From: Lysinibacillus irui
Lineage (GTDB): Bacteria > Bacillota > Bacilli > Bacillales_A > Planococcaceae
Direction: 5' to 3'
Assembly (NCBI RefSeq): GCF_028877475.1
Contig: NZ_CP113527.1
Coordinates: 4,085,501-4,149,500 of the forward strand
DNA: 64,000 nt
Positions 6,609 to 16,442 of the stretch are shown here, in pieces; the stretch's first letter is position 1; each line of letters starts with the position of its first letter. The notes under the pieces are model-generated. The model made no database searches and was not told the DNA's origin. It was given only the letters and a program-made list of their open reading frames with translations. The translations under genes and the position numbers were made by a program.

Positions 6609-7775
6609 TTATTTAGCTAATTGCATGGCTGGTCCGAAGAACTCATAGTGAATTTTCTCATCCTTCACGCCAATTTCCTGTAAATTTTTAATAACAGCTT
6701 CCATGAAGCCTACAGGTCCACATACATAAACATCTGCATTATCAGCTACTTTTTCTGCTAATAATTCTTTTGTGATAAGCTTGTCTTCATCAGAATATAA
6801 AGCTGTATATGAAGCATTTGGCAACGCATTTACTTTCTCCTTAATGTCATCGCTAAATGCCACAACTTTCTCATTACGAGCACATTGGATAAAGTTAACT
6901 TTATTTGTTGCATCTTCTTTTAAAGATTGTAGCATACTGTTTAAAGGTGTTACCCCAATACCACCACTCACAAATGTAATTGGTGCAGCAGTTTCCTCTA
7001 GAACAAATAAACCAGCTGGAGCACTTACATCTACTAAATCTCCAACTTGTAAGTTATCGTGAATAAAGTTAGAAACTTTACCATTTGGTGTATGATCGCT
7101 TTCGCGTTTTACTGAAATACGATAGCCATCTTCTGCACTTGCCTGTGAAAGTGTGTATTGACGATTCATTAAATACTCTTCGCCCGGCACTTTTACACGA
7201 ATGCTAATGTATTGGCCTGGTTCATAAGTCGGTAATGGTGAACCATCTTCATTTACAAAATAAACAGATGTAACTAAGTCGCTTTCTACAACTTTTTTCG
7301 CCACTTTTAATGGTTTAAATAGGCGCCATCCACCATTATTTTCAGCCTTTTGGTATAACTCTTCTTCCACTTGAACGAAAATATCAGCTATAACGCCATA
7401 AGCCTCAGCCCATGCATTAATAATATCATCTGTTGCTGCGTCACCAAGTACTTCTTTAATTGCTTTTAATAGATGTTCTCCAACAATTGGGTAATGTTCA
7501 GGTAAAATGCCTAAACTACGGTGTTTATGTGCTATAAGCATTACAGCAGGTAAAATCGCTTCTAAGTTTTCAATATGAACAGCAGCAGCATAAACAGTGT
7601 TAGCTAATGCTGTTTGTTGACGGCCTTGTTCTTGATTCGTGTGATTAAAAATGTTCAGTAATTCTGGATGAGCTTGAAACATATTTTTGTAAAACGTCTT
7701 TGTAATTTCAACACCATGAACTTCTAATACAGGTACTGTTGCCTTAATAATTTTAATAGTTTCTTGTTTTAACAT
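6609..7775 (-). CDS. hmp: Flavohaemoglobin, nitric oxide dioxygenase
   Basis: Converts NO plus O2 to nitrate using NAD(P)H. The 388 residues divide into a globin domain (1-140) with proximal haem His85 (KHRSLG) and distal Tyr29 and Gln53, a FAD-binding domain (about 150-255, with RQYTLS) and an NAD-binding domain (GGIGVTPL, then CGPVGFM). Length is close to B. subtilis Hmp. The start MLKQET is chosen because AAAGGATGG lies upstream; 29 further in-frame codons upstream include the promoter region. It is divergent from nsrR, with NsrR-type sites in between. Confidence 0.93.
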   Translation of the reverse strand: MLKQETIKIIKATVPVLEVHGVEITKTFYKNMFQAHPELLNIFNHTNQEQGRQQTALANTVYAAAVHIENLEAILPAVMLIAHKHRSLGILPEHYPIVGEHLLKAIKEVLGDAATDDIINAWAEAYGVIADIFVQVEEELYQKAENNGGWRLFKPLKVAKKVVESDLVTSVYFVNEDGSPLPTYEPGQYISIRVKVPGEEYLMNRQYTLSQASAEDGYRISVKRESDHTPNGKVSNFIHDNLQVGDLVDVSAPAGLFVLEETAAPITFVSGGIGVTPLNSMLQSLKEDATNKVNFIQCARNEKVVAFSDDIKEKVNALPNASYTALYSDEDKLITKELLAEKVADNADVYVCGPVGFMEAVIKNLQEIGVKDEKIHYEFFGPAMQLAK

Positions 7776-7836
7776 ATCGCTTACCATCCTTTCGTGATTA
7801 CAATATAACGCTTTCATTTCCTTAAAGCAATATATG

Positions 7837-7850
7837 AAATACATCTTTAA
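7837..7850. promoter_or_regulatory. NsrR-type half site near hmp
   Basis: AAATACATCTTTAA is an exact copy of the right half of the larger palindrome 40 bases away. It lies between the palindrome and the hmp start. Probable second NsrR contact. Confidence 0.55.
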
Positions 7851-7867
7851 CAAAATGGACATAATTA

Positions 7868-7890
7868 ATGTATTTTAAATACATCTTTAA
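7868..7890. promoter_or_regulatory. NsrR operator in the hmp-nsrR divergent region
   Basis: ATGTATTT and AAATACAT form an 8-bp dyad around one base, followed by CTTTAA. This resembles the known B. subtilis NsrR site at hmp (ATGTATTT...AAATACAT type). It should couple hmp, and possibly nsrR, to NO. Confidence 0.75.
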
Positions 7891-7928
7891 AAAACGTTTG
7901 AAAATATTATACTTCAATGTAAAAATGC

Positions 7929-7934
7929 TATAAT
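7929..7934 (+). promoter_or_regulatory. Candidate nsrR -10 box
   Basis: A consensus TATAAT lies 31 bases before the nsrR start. A good -35 at the usual distance is not seen, so the promoter is tentative. Confidence 0.4.
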
Positions 7935-7965
7935 AATTTTGAATTATAGAAAGTAGGGTGTTCTA

Positions 7966-8403
7966 ATGCGCTTAACTTTATACACAGACTACTCTTTGCG
8001 TACGCTTATTTATCTAGGTGCAAAGGAAGACGGCCAATTATCAACTATTCAAGAGATTTCAGATGCTTATAATATATCGAAAAACCACTTAATGAAGGTG
8101 ACACATCAGCTTGGATTATTAGGCTATATTGAAACAATCCGTGGTCGTGGTGGCGGTATTCGCCTCGCTATCGATCCAAAAACTATTACTATTGGTGAAA
8201 TTGTGCGTCATACAGAAGAGGATTTTCACCTTGTAGAATGTTTCGACAAAGAAAATAATCTATGTAAAATAGCCCCAGAATGTCAGCTAAAAGGTGTTCT
8301 GTACGAAGCTTTACAAGCCTATTTAAGTGTGCTAGATCGTTACACTTTAGATGATTTCCTACATTCTAAAGAAAAATTAATGGCTCTTCTGCTAGGTAAG
8401 TAA
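7966..8403 (+). CDS. nsrR: NsrR, nitric-oxide-sensing Rrf2-family repressor
   Basis: A 145-residue Rrf2-family winged-helix regulator. It has the MRLTLYTDYSLRTLIYLG N-terminus typical of NsrR and three cysteines at 92, 100 and 106, the spacing that holds the 4Fe-4S cluster in B. subtilis NsrR. NO attack on the cluster should release DNA. ATG start with AGTAGGGTG upstream. Its neighbour hmp, transcribed divergently, is the standard target. A strong terminator follows. Confidence 0.92.
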   Translation: MRLTLYTDYSLRTLIYLGAKEDGQLSTIQEISDAYNISKNHLMKVTHQLGLLGYIETIRGRGGGIRLAIDPKTITIGEIVRHTEEDFHLVECFDKENNLCKIAPECQLKGVLYEALQAYLSVLDRYTLDDFLHSKEKLMALLLGK

Positions 8404-8437
8404 AAATACCCGCTCAACACTTGTTGGACGGGTATTT
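8404..8437 (+). terminator. nsrR terminator
   Basis: AAATACCCG and CGGGTATTT form a 9-bp stem immediately after the nsrR stop codon. The flanking A and T bases could let it also serve the converging acetyltransferase gene. Confidence 0.8.
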
Positions 8438-8451
8438 CTTTATGAAGATGC

Positions 8452-9432
8452 TTATAATTGCTTTGAAAAGAAAATCATATCTAAGGCACGAATGCCGTTT
8501 TCATAAATTGGTTCTGGGTATTTACGAAAGAAATCTTTTTCAATAGCCTCCATGCGGAAGCCTGCTTTTTGATAAAAGGCAATATTATCAATACTTGAAT
8601 TTGCTGTTCCAACTAGAACGGTTTGATAGCCTTCCATCTGGCATATTTCAGTGAGTTGTCGTAATACTTCCTTACCTATTCCCTTCCCTTGATACGTTGG
8701 AATAATAGCAATATTCTTCAACTCAATTGTTGTATTAGATTGGGGAATTATTAAGGCTACCCCAGCTAGCACCTCGCCACACTTAATTTTATATAAGGTA
8801 CCCTGATCTAGGTAGTCACGAACTACCTTTTCACTGTCATCCGCTAGTAAGAGCTGCGGTAAGAAGTCTTCACGTTTACCATCTACTTTCTCTAGCGATG
8901 TTCTGTAACGAACAAAATCCTCCCGTTCAAAGACATTTAACACACATGGTTGCTTTTCTTTTACCTCTAACCATGAATGCTCTTCTGGATATTCACTTTC
9001 AACTCCTAATCGAATAAAAGATAGCTTTTCCTGTGCCTTTTGTGAACGGATATTAACCTTCCTTGCACCTGCAAAAACACGTAATAAACCAAGTTCAAAA
9101 AAAGCAATATCTAAGATAGCTGTTTTGGCTTCAAGATTATAGCCCTTTCCCCAAAATGGGTAGCCAAGCCAAGACCCAATATGACAGCTCTTTTTTTGAT
9201 GGTCTATAAACATTAATGATGTCACGCCAATTAGTTGCCCTTCCTCATTCAAGACAACACGAGGAACTGTTTTACCTTCTTCTTCATCCACACATTCACG
9301 TTTAATAAAATTAATTGTATCCTCTACCTTACCAGCAGGTAACCCAAGCGCATCTCGAACCTGTGGCATAGAAGACAATTCATGCATGGCTTCAGCATAT
9401 TTAATATCATGCTTCACTAAAGTTACCGCCAT
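8452..9432 (-). CDS. Tandem GNAT acetyltransferase
   Basis: A 326-residue protein with two GNAT folds. The N-terminal half (1-165) resembles RimJ/RimL-type enzymes, with YPFWGKGYNLEAK in place of the standard acetyl-CoA loop; the C-terminal half (about 170-326) has a canonical acetyl-CoA motif, IPTYQGKGIGKEVL, and the late FYQKAGF motif. The C-terminal domain should be catalytic; the N-terminal one may be degenerate or bind a different substrate. Substrate unknown. ATG start after AAAGGGGAATAGTAG. Confidence 0.8.
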   Translation of the reverse strand: MAVTLVKHDIKYAEAMHELSSMPQVRDALGLPAGKVEDTINFIKRECVDEEEGKTVPRVVLNEEGQLIGVTSLMFIDHQKKSCHIGSWLGYPFWGKGYNLEAKTAILDIAFFELGLLRVFAGARKVNIRSQKAQEKLSFIRLGVESEYPEEHSWLEVKEKQPCVLNVFEREDFVRYRTSLEKVDGKREDFLPQLLLADDSEKVVRDYLDQGTLYKIKCGEVLAGVALIIPQSNTTIELKNIAIIPTYQGKGIGKEVLRQLTEICQMEGYQTVLVGTANSSIDNIAFYQKAGFRMEAIEKDFFRKYPEPIYENGIRALDMIFFSKQL

Positions 9433-9500
9433 CTACTATTCCCCTTTACTAACATTGTATTTTTTAACATTCTTTAAGAATATATTCATATCCCTGACCT

Positions 9501-9878
9501 TCAATTATATGATAGCTGCCAGGACACACCAAAACGATCCTGAATCCACGCAAACTTTTTAGAAAACCCATAATTATCAAGAGGCATTAATGCAAGTCCA
9601 CCTTCTAATATGTGCGTAACTAAATAGCTTATTTCTTCCTCCGAATCACACTCTATAAAGATAGACGTGGATGGGGTAAATGTGAAATTGTGCTGGATAA
9701 CACTATCATTCACCATTAATTTTAATCCCTTTAAATGGAGAACTGCCATCGCCACTTGCTGTGAATTTTCCGTATACGACAGACTGGCAACCTCTAAATC
9801 TGTAAACCATTGCTGATACTGTTCAATAGCTTCATTCGCTTGCCCTTGAAACATTAAAAATGTAGTTGCACTTTTCAT
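9501..9878 (-). CDS. PhnB-like VOC-superfamily protein
   Basis: A 125-residue protein with the glyoxalase/bleomycin-resistance (VOC) fold of the PhnB/3-demethylubiquinone subgroup: FLMFQGQANEAIEQYQ at the start and DRFGVSWQL at the end. These are usually annotated only by fold; no substrate can be named. It starts one base after the stop codon of the DUF1801 gene and shares its transcript. Confidence 0.75.
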   Translation of the reverse strand: MKSATTFLMFQGQANEAIEQYQQWFTDLEVASLSYTENSQQVAMAVLHLKGLKLMVNDSVIQHNFTFTPSTSIFIECDSEEEISYLVTHILEGGLALMPLDNYGFSKKFAWIQDRFGVSWQLSYN

Positions 9879-10313
9879 CTATTTTTTTGCTCCTTCATAG
9901 TGAGTGATCCATTGTGCTGGGGTCATTTTTGAAACAAGCTCTCCAATTAAATCAAATGGAATATATTTTGTACTTGTAAAACGAATACAGCTTTTCCCCA
10001 TGTTTAACTTCGTTGGTACTCTCTTCGCATATTCTTCCTGAAACCAAGAGAGCAATGCTGGGTCTGCGTATATCCCCATATGGTATAGCGCAATATGACG
10101 TTTTTGGACTGCAAGGCTAATAAAAGGTAATGGGGTATTTGGTGTAACATGATAGCCATCTGGATAGGTTGTTAAAGGAACAACATAGCTAACCATGCCA
10201 TATTGCATTGTTTGTTCAAATCCATCTTGTATATTCGTTGCAACAACATCTACAAGCTGGCTAAACGCAACACGCCATTTTTCTTCAACTTGCTCCATGT
10301 ATAAATTCTCCAT
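9879..10313 (-). CDS. DUF1801-family protein
   Basis: A 144-residue cytoplasmic protein with the DUF1801 pattern: a central aromatic-rich strand (MVSYVVPLTTYP), LPFISLAVQKRHIALYHMG, and KSCIRFTSTKYIP near the end. The family is related to frataxin-like folds, but the function is unknown. Located between a YdeI-type gene and a VOC gene, with abutting reading frames downstream, so the three probably form a small stress-related operon. Confidence 0.75.
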   Translation of the reverse strand: MENLYMEQVEEKWRVAFSQLVDVVATNIQDGFEQTMQYGMVSYVVPLTTYPDGYHVTPNTPLPFISLAVQKRHIALYHMGIYADPALLSWFQEEYAKRVPTKLNMGKSCIRFTSTKYIPFDLIGELVSKMTPAQWITHYEGAKK

Positions 10314-10349
10314 ACCTATTGCCTCACTTTATCATTTATTTTAAAATCT

Positions 10350-11006
10350 TTATTCATTTGCCTCAGCTTTTGCTTTGCGATATAACTCCTTGGTTTTGTA
10401 GCCTAATCCAATAATTTCGCGCATCTCTTGTAGGCGGGCTATTTGTGTATCCTGTTTTTTAGCACTATAAATATAACGCGCCCAGTCCTTTTGATAGCCT
10501 GGTGTTAGCTCATCATAAAATGCTAAATCATAAGGGTTGTCTGCAAGTGAATCACGTAATTGAGGAATCATCCTTTCATAATCACTTACACATTGACTAC
10601 TTGCCGTCTTCTTCTTCCCTTTTCCTTTACCATCTCGCTTGATGCTTAAAATTGAAAATGTATCATCTAATGACATTAGGCTAGCAAATTTCAAATCACT
10701 ACCAACGATGTACTTTTCGTCGTCAACTTGGATTGCTGGAAAAATTTCATCACGATGGATAAACTGTTCATATTTTTTATTCCCCTTTTTAGGATAAACA
10801 AAAAATAAGTAACCTTGTTCTTTTAGACGAGTACCTTTTAACACTTTTTGTAAATACGTTACCATCTCCTCCACAGAGAACACAAATGAAATAATGCGAT
10901 CAAAAGGTGCTTCTCCTACCTGAGAAATCCCTTCTAATGGCAAATCTTGTGGTTGATTGACTATAGCAACTGATAATTCATCATTCAGTTTAAATTTTTT
11001 CTGCAT
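10350..11006 (-). CDS. YdeI/OmpD-associated-family protein
   Basis: A 218-residue soluble protein. The C-terminal part (about 145-205) has the YdeI/OmdA pattern (LTPGYQKDWARYIYSAKKQ, then RLQEM), found in small proteins that B. subtilis and others use in stress or bacteriocin tolerance. The N-terminal part (1-120) matches no family I recognise; it contains FVYPKKGNK and a lysine-rich linker (KGKGKKK). ATG start behind AGAGGAATGTAAGCT. Exact role unknown. Confidence 0.65.
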   Translation of the reverse strand: MQKKFKLNDELSVAIVNQPQDLPLEGISQVGEAPFDRIISFVFSVEEMVTYLQKVLKGTRLKEQGYLFFVYPKKGNKKYEQFIHRDEIFPAIQVDDEKYIVGSDLKFASLMSLDDTFSILSIKRDGKGKGKKKTASSQCVSDYERMIPQLRDSLADNPYDLAFYDELTPGYQKDWARYIYSAKKQDTQIARLQEMREIIGLGYKTKELYRKAKAEANE

Positions 11007-11197
11007 AGCTTACATTCCTCTCCTACTGCTTCTTTATTTCAATTTTAGCATTTAACAAACTGCTCATACATTTACATCTTAGTTTTGATAGTATACTGAA
11101 ATATTCAAAACTTGGGTATAAAAATATTTCAAGTTTTCCTCTAGTTAGAGATGAATGCTGATGCCTCCATAGGTGATATTTTTCGGAAAAAGAAAAA

Positions 11198-11222
11198 GAA
11201 TCGAGATGGTACTTCTCGATTC
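11198..11222 (-). terminator. Terminator after the DUF1648 gene
   Basis: GAATCGAGA and TCTCGATTC form a 9-bp stem followed on the minus strand by a T-rich run (TTTTTCTTTTTC). Confidence 0.8.
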
Positions 11223-11275
11223 CTTTTACTTACAGTCTAATCACTTGAAATAATCCCAAGGTTTAGTTTGTTACT

Positions 11276-11770
11276 TTATTTTATTTTAGCGGTAGCAATA
11301 ATCCCTTTAATAATCGGAATAGCCGTCCCTATTATAATGACCGGTAAAAACCACCAGCCTATGGAATTGGCTTCACCAAGACCTATACGAACCATTTGAA
11401 TCGAAATAAATGCGAATAAAATGAGACACAGGTTTTTTACTTCATTTAGTATTTTTCTGCTATTTAAATAAAATGCTTTTACATTATTTTCATTCAAACG
11501 TGCTGGATAATTATGCATATATGGTACCTTTTCTAGAAGCCCCAATACAATCCATAAAAACAAACCAATGAATGGTAAAATAAATAGCTCTATTTTCGAA
11601 CCCCAACGATCAACCTCACCTAAACCATTAAAATGACCAGGAATTTCGCTAGGTATTTTACCCCAGAGTAAAATAATATAAAGGATAGATACAATAAATG
11701 CACTACCACCAATATAGTCCCATATCTTTTCTGATTTAGTTTTTGGTAGTTTTAAAATTGGCCTATACAT
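11276..11770 (-). CDS. DUF1648-family membrane protein
   Basis: A 164-residue integral membrane protein with four predicted helices (about 16-38, 60-80, 107-130, 135-157). The loop IPGHFNGLGEVDRWGSK matches DUF1648, a domain also found in SdpI-type immunity proteins, although the C-terminal SdpI domain is absent. The start at MYRPIL is favoured because AGGTGGG precedes it at short spacing; a GTG three codons earlier lies inside that site. Function unknown. It stands alone, with a terminator after it. Confidence 0.7.
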   Translation of the reverse strand: MYRPILKLPKTKSEKIWDYIGGSAFIVSILYIILLWGKIPSEIPGHFNGLGEVDRWGSKIELFILPFIGLFLWIVLGLLEKVPYMHNYPARLNENNVKAFYLNSRKILNEVKNLCLILFAFISIQMVRIGLGEANSIGWWFLPVIIIGTAIPIIKGIIATAKIK

Positions 11771-12080
11771 TTTTCCCACCTCTGTTCATTTCCTTTATTA
11801 TTTCTACGTACAATTACGGTTTAAGTTTCAAAATTCACGAAAATTGACTTAGTATTCAATACATGCCATTAATTATCCCTATTATTAGCAGTATTATAGC
11901 CGAAAAATCTCCATTTTTTATTACTCTAATCATAATTTAATACTATCTTCAAACTATTAACTACTGTAAAAATACTCATAATACTTTGTAAAATACATAT
12001 AATCTGATATAAATGATATATATACATATTTCATTATTTTGTAACATTTCTACTAATTACTGAGAAAGGATATTTCAACT
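11771..12080. other. AT-rich divergent intergenic region
   Basis: A gap of about 300 bases between the DUF1648 gene and the chemoreceptor, very AT-rich. It must hold both promoters. I see no convincing operator, RNA structure or SigD-type promoter in it. Confidence 0.4.
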
Positions 12081-13775
12081 ATGCGATTTACTATCTACAA
12101 GAAATTATTACTCGGTTTTTTTATAGTTATTTTAGTTCTTGTTACAACAATCGGCTTAAATATAAAACAGCTGGATTCAGTAAACAAAACATATCGATTA
12201 TTACTGGAGGAGCAAACTACTAAATCTATAAGTATTCAGGAATTACGTGTAATAGCTAAACAAGAAATTGTAAGTATGCGAGGTTATTTACTTCTTGGAG
12301 ACAAACAAAATTTACAAAGTAATCAAGATTCACGAGAGGAATTTAAGAAAAAATCTGAAGAGTTAATGGCCACTTTGGATTCAGAAGAATCTATTAAGTT
12401 CCTGGAAGCTATTAACAAAAGTGAGCAAAACGTCCAACAATTTGCGGACCGAATGTTTTCTTTAAAAGCTGAAGGAGAAACAGAAAAGTATGAAAAGCTT
12501 GATAGTACTCAAGGTCGATTAATTATCAAACAGTTCGATGAACGTGTTGAAAACCTTTCTAATTATCAAAGTAAATATATTGAAGAAAAGATGGCTGCTA
12601 CATCAAAACAAATCCAAGATATTAAATTCCAAATGATTCTTCTTGGGGTCTTCGCTGTTGTCATAAGTCTGATAATTGCTATGGTTGTAGGTAGTTTAAT
12701 GTCTCGTCCTATCAATGGCATGGCTAAGGCAGCGAAAAGAATAGCTGAAGGTGATTTAACAGCCGAACAAATTCGCATTAAAAATCGCGATGAGGTTGGA
12801 GATTTAGCACTAGCATTTAATCAAATGGCTACAAACTTAAAGGAGTTAATTAAGAATGTACGTCAGAACACTGTGCAAGTTAGTGGCTCAGCAGCAGAAT
12901 TAACAGCAAGTGCTGATCAAACTATACAGGCTACCGAACAAATCACTTCTTCTATTCAAGAGGTTGCTAGTGGCTCGGAGGCTCAGGGTAAAAATGCTAC
13001 AGAAAGCTCTGAAGCAATGAAAAACATGACAAATGGTATACAACAATTAGCTTCTACAACAGCAGCTGTTTCTGAATTAGCAATGGAAACAAACTCAGAA
13101 GCTAAAAAAGGTAATGAATCATTACATCGTGTCATTTCCCAAATGACTACAATCAACACAGCCGTCCTAGAGTCTGCAAGTGTTGTTAAAAATTTAGATG
13201 GTCATTCTATTGAAATCGGCAATATTATTAGCATTATTACTGACATAGCAGAGCAAACAAATTTATTAGCCCTCAATGCTGCTATCGAAGCAGCCCGTGC
13301 AGGTGATCATGGGCGCGGCTTTGCTGTGGTTGCAGACGAAGTGAAAAAATTAGCTGAGCAATCAAAAAAATCTGCAGAGCAAATTGCTACTTTGATCTCC
13401 GAAATTCAGCAAGATACAAGCCGTGCTGTAGCTGTGATGGATACAGGTACCCAAGAAGTTCAAATTGGTATGCAAGTAGTAAAAGTGGCTGAAGAAGGCT
13501 TCGCCAAAATTGTTGAGCTTATTGAACAAGTATCCATGCAAATTCAAGAGGCCACAACCGTGTCTGAGGAAATGTCATCGAGCGCGGAGCAAATTTATGC
13601 TTCCTTTGATGAAATAGCAACGATTGCTCAAATGTCCTCATCCAATTTGCAAAATGTCGCTTCTGCCTCGGAAGAACAATTAGCTACAATTGAAGAGGTA
13701 GCAGCTTCTGCATCAACTCTTTCCAATATGGCAGAAGAACTTCATACGCAAGTCTCTCGCTTTAAATTAGATTAA
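12081..13775 (+). CDS. Methyl-accepting chemotaxis protein
   Basis: A 564-residue transducer. It has a first membrane helix (about 8-27), an extracellular four-helix-bundle sensor (30-180), a second helix (183-207), a HAMP domain (208-262) and a long cytoplasmic signalling rod. The hairpin tip [20 protein letters not shown] (about 394-413) contacts CheA/CheW. Glutamine/glutamate pairs along the rod are probable methylation sites. The ligand cannot be predicted from this sensor type. ATG start after GAGAAAGGATATTTCAACT. Monocistronic, with a strong terminator. Confidence 0.92.
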   Translation: MRFTIYKKLLLGFFIVILVLVTTIGLNIKQLDSVNKTYRLLLEEQTTKSISIQELRVIAKQEIVSMRGYLLLGDKQNLQSNQDSREEFKKKSEELMATLDSEESIKFLEAINKSEQNVQQFADRMFSLKAEGETEKYEKLDSTQGRLIIKQFDERVENLSNYQSKYIEEKMAATSKQIQDIKFQMILLGVFAVVISLIIAMVVGSLMSRPINGMAKAAKRIAEGDLTAEQIRIKNRDEVGDLALAFNQMATNLKELIKNVRQNTVQVSGSAAELTASADQTIQATEQITSSIQEVASGSEAQGKNATESSEAMKNMTNGIQQLASTTAAVSELAMETNSEAKKGNESLHRVISQMTTINTAVLESASVVKNLDGHSIEIGNIISIITDIAEQTNLLALNAAIEAARAGDHGRGFAVVADEVKKLAEQSKKSAEQIATLISEIQQDTSRAVAVMDTGTQEVQIGMQVVKVAEEGFAKIVELIEQVSMQIQEATTVSEEMSSSAEQIYASFDEIATIAQMSSSNLQNVASASEEQLATIEEVAASASTLSNMAEELHTQVSRFKLD

Positions 13776-13788
13776 AACAAGAAAAAGA

Positions 13789-13840
13789 CTGCTCATTTTC
13801 TTTAGGTGTGTTGCCTATAGAAAATGGGTAGTTTTTTATT
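13789..13840 (+). terminator. Chemoreceptor terminator
   Basis: CTGCTCATTTTCT pairs with AGAAAATGGGTAG (one G-T pair), followed by TTTTTTATTT. It may also act for the converging gene at 13844. Confidence 0.85.
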
Positions 13841-13843
13841 TAC

Positions 13844-14284
13844 TTATTTGAATGCTTCTTTTATAAGAGCAATCAAATCCTTTATAGCTTTTTCCTCTTG
13901 TATTCTATAATTTTCACTATCAATTCGTAGCATCCCCTTTTCATTGATAGAAATATGATATGAACTGTTTTTGTGATAAATAATAAACATATATCCTTCG
14001 GTATAAGAAAAATGTGAGTTAGACCGTTTTACTTTTAAATCTTCTAGTGATTCGGTTAACGAGAGAAATAAAGGATTATCTTTATTAATGTTTATTATCT
14101 TGGTCGTTGATTCATTTAAGATACCAATTTTATGAACTTCTTCACCTAAATGATCTGTAGAAAGAAAATCCTTTATAAGGTATTTTGTTTTGTATTCATT
14201 GTAAAAATTTAATAAGATCATTGCTATTAAAAATAATGCTAGAATACAAATAACTTTTTTCTTTATTGAAAACAGCTCCTTCAA
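13844..14284 (-). CDS. Membrane-anchored hypothetical protein
   Basis: A protein of up to 146 residues that I do not recognise. Residues 10-27 form one hydrophobic helix after a basic stretch; the rest is a soluble, probably extracytoplasmic domain rich in Lys, Glu and Ser (SYHISINEKGMLRID). The start is uncertain: the frame opens with TTG at 14282-14284, but an AAGGAG lies immediately inside the coding sequence with no ATG, GTG or TTG at the proper distance. Codon use and length still suggest a real gene. Confidence 0.55.
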   Translation of the reverse strand: MKELFSIKKKVICILALFLIAMILLNFYNEYKTKYLIKDFLSTDHLGEEVHKIGILNESTTKIININKDNPLFLSLTESLEDLKVKRSNSHFSYTEGYMFIIYHKNSSYHISINEKGMLRIDSENYRIQEEKAIKDLIALIKEAFK

Positions 14285-14450
14285 ATTATGTAAAACTACT
14301 TTTCTTCTATCCTTAAATGTTAATCCATAAATTTAATTATATACCATTAATTACTATATAAAATAGGCATTTGCACATACCACTGAATATCAAAATTTTA
14401 TTAAATTGCCACACCTTTTAGACAGAATTAAAAAAATTTTTAGAAAATTA

Positions 14451-14479
14451 TTGACAGCGCATTAATATCCAAGTAATAT
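14451..14479 (+). promoter_or_regulatory. leuA promoter
   Basis: TTGACA (14451-14456) and TAATAT (14474-14479) are 17 bases apart, just before the T-box leader. Confidence 0.8.
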
Positions 14480-14485
14480 TGCTTT

Positions 14486-14757
14486 CAATAACACATTGCA
14501 GGCCAAGATTGGAAATAGTAAAAGTGGTTGTGTACTTGTAGAGAGCCGATGGTTGGTGTAAATCGGTAGACACACATTTTGAACTCGTCCATGAGCTACT
14601 CCCTGAACATATTAGTAAGGGATGTCGGTTTCCCCCGTTAACAGGATAGACAGTGATAGCTGTCGATAAGAGGATATTTTCTGTAAAGAAAATGTCAATT
14701 AGAGTGGTACCGCGAGCATAAACTCGTCTCTATTTTTATAGAGACGGGTTTTTTTAT
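14486..14757 (+). ncRNA. T-box leader, leucine-specific
   Basis: Transcription attenuator that senses uncharged tRNA. It has the 5' GTAGAGAGCC segment of stem I, a specifier loop with CTC at 14584-14586 (leucine), the T-box core AGAGTGGTACCGCG (14701-14714) whose TGGT (14705-14708) pairs with the tRNA acceptor end, and a terminator (about 14722-14757) with a 12-bp stem and T-run. The next gene is leuA, which agrees with a leucine specifier. Scarcity of leucine should favour the antiterminator and switch leuA on. Confidence 0.9.
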
Positions 14758-14821
14758 TTTTATTAAATCATTGGCCTAAGTGTAGATTTTAAACTGATTA
14801 CTACAAAAGGAGTGTTTGAAA

Positions 14822-16393
14822 ATGGGAAGAAAAATTTGGGTGTTTGATACAACTTTACGTGATGGCGAACAAGTGCCAGGAGCTAAACTAAATCTGTATG
14901 AAAAAGTTGAGATTGCCCAGCAACTAAAAAAATTAGGGGTCGATATTATCGAAGCTGGATTCCCTGCTTCCTCACAAGGTGATTTTGATGCCGTCAGAGC
15001 TGTTGCTGAAAAGGTTGGCAATACAAATGACATTATGATCACGGCATTAGCACGTGCTGTAAAGGCGGATATTGATGCCGTCTATAATGCTGTCAAATAC
15101 GCTGAAAACCCAATGATTCATATGGTACTTGGTACATCTGATATTCATGTGGAGAAAAAATTCAGCAAATCAAAGGATCAAATTCTTCAAATTGGCGTTG
15201 ATGCTGTGAAATACGCAAAAACACTATTACCACAAGTTCAATATTCAACAGAAGATGCATCTCGTTCAGATTTTGAATATCTATGGAAAACGATCGAAGC
15301 TGTTATGAGAGCTGGCGCAACTATGATTAACGTTCCTGATACAGTAGGCTTTGCAGAACCAGAGGAATTTGGAGAAATGATTTTTAAATTAAATGACCGT
15401 ATGAAAAATTTAGATGATAGCGTTCTTTTAAGTGTTCATTGCCACAATGACCTTGGAATGGCAACGGCTAATACGCTTGCTGCCATTAAAAATGGTGCAG
15501 ATAAAGTAGAGTGTACAATTAATGGTATTGGCGAACGTGCAGGTAATGCTGCATTAGAAGAAGTTGTCATGGCCCTAAAAACTCGTAGCTCTATTTATAA
15601 TGCTGAAACACGCATCAATACAAAAGAGATTATCAATACCTCTCGTCTTGTTTCTAGCTTTATGGGCTTAGATGTTCAGGTCAATAAAGCCATTACAGGA
15701 GATAATGCATTTGCTCATTCTTCTGGTATCCATCAAGATGGGTTGCTAAAATCTCGTGATGCTTATGAAATTGTCCATCCCGAAGACGTAGGTCTTGATG
15801 ATATGGAGCTAGTACTAACAGCTCGTTCTGGTCGTCATGCCGTAAAAAATGCTCTTGAAAAATTAGGGTTTTCTAATCTTTCAACAGATGAATTTGAAGG
15901 GATTTTTGAAGGCTTCTTAAAGCTAGCCGATGCAAAAAAAGAAGTATACGATCACGATTTATACGTTATTGTTGAAAGCTATTATGAAAAGCATGATGCC
16001 AACAATAAGAACGCTACACACTACAGTGACCAATTCTTTGATTTCGAAGATCTACAAGTCGTCAGCAATGCAAGCTTCCCTTCTGCAAGTGTTAAGATCT
16101 GTAAAGGTGGCGAGGTGTTTAAAGCAAGTGCAGTGGGCTCTGGCCCAATTGATGCTTTATATTCAGCCATTGCAGAAATTACAAACATTGATGTAAAGCT
16201 TGTGGAGTACAATATCAATAGTGTCTCACGAGGCAAAGAAGCTTTAGGTAAAGTAAAAATTACGATTGAGCATGCAGGTGAAAAGTATATTGCTAAAGCA
16301 GCAGATACAGATATATTAAAGGCAAGCGCCCTTGCCTATATTAATGCCATCAATAGCATTGTCGTGGCAAAATTAACACCTGTGATGAATTAA
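14822..16393 (+). CDS. leuA: 2-isopropylmalate synthase
   Basis: First committed step of leucine synthesis: acetyl-CoA plus 2-oxoisovalerate to 2-isopropylmalate. The 523-residue protein has the DRE-TIM barrel motifs [10 protein letters not shown] (8-17), HCHNDLG and [14 protein letters not shown], followed by GIHQDGLLK and a C-terminal LeuA regulatory domain (about 385-515) for leucine feedback. Start ATG lies seven bases after AAAGGAGTG; a TTG two codons earlier overlaps this site. It is not followed by leuBCD here, so the pathway genes are dispersed. (R)-citramalate synthase is the main alternative, but the sequence is LeuA-like. Confidence 0.9.
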   Translation: MGRKIWVFDTTLRDGEQVPGAKLNLYEKVEIAQQLKKLGVDIIEAGFPASSQGDFDAVRAVAEKVGNTNDIMITALARAVKADIDAVYNAVKYAENPMIHMVLGTSDIHVEKKFSKSKDQILQIGVDAVKYAKTLLPQVQYSTEDASRSDFEYLWKTIEAVMRAGATMINVPDTVGFAEPEEFGEMIFKLNDRMKNLDDSVLLSVHCHNDLGMATANTLAAIKNGADKVECTINGIGERAGNAALEEVVMALKTRSSIYNAETRINTKEIINTSRLVSSFMGLDVQVNKAITGDNAFAHSSGIHQDGLLKSRDAYEIVHPEDVGLDDMELVLTARSGRHAVKNALEKLGFSNLSTDEFEGIFEGFLKLADAKKEVYDHDLYVIVESYYEKHDANNKNATHYSDQFFDFEDLQVVSNASFPSASVKICKGGEVFKASAVGSGPIDALYSAIAEITNIDVKLVEYNINSVSRGKEALGKVKITIEHAGEKYIAKAADTDILKASALAYINAINSIVVAKLTPVMN

Positions 16394-16405
16394 ATAATAG
16401 AAGAG

Positions 16406-16438
16406 AGCAGTATGGCTTTAAGAGTCATACTGCTTTTT
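16406..16438 (+). terminator. leuA terminator
   Basis: AGCAGTATG and CATACTGCT form a 9-bp stem followed by TTTT. It lies between the converging leuA and metG genes. Confidence 0.85.
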
Positions 16439-16442
16439 GATG

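Noticed and set aside
14822-16393. Citramalate or homocitrate synthase
   Set aside because: The sequence has the LeuA regulatory domain and is preceded by a leucine T-box; an isoleucine or lysine link is not supported.
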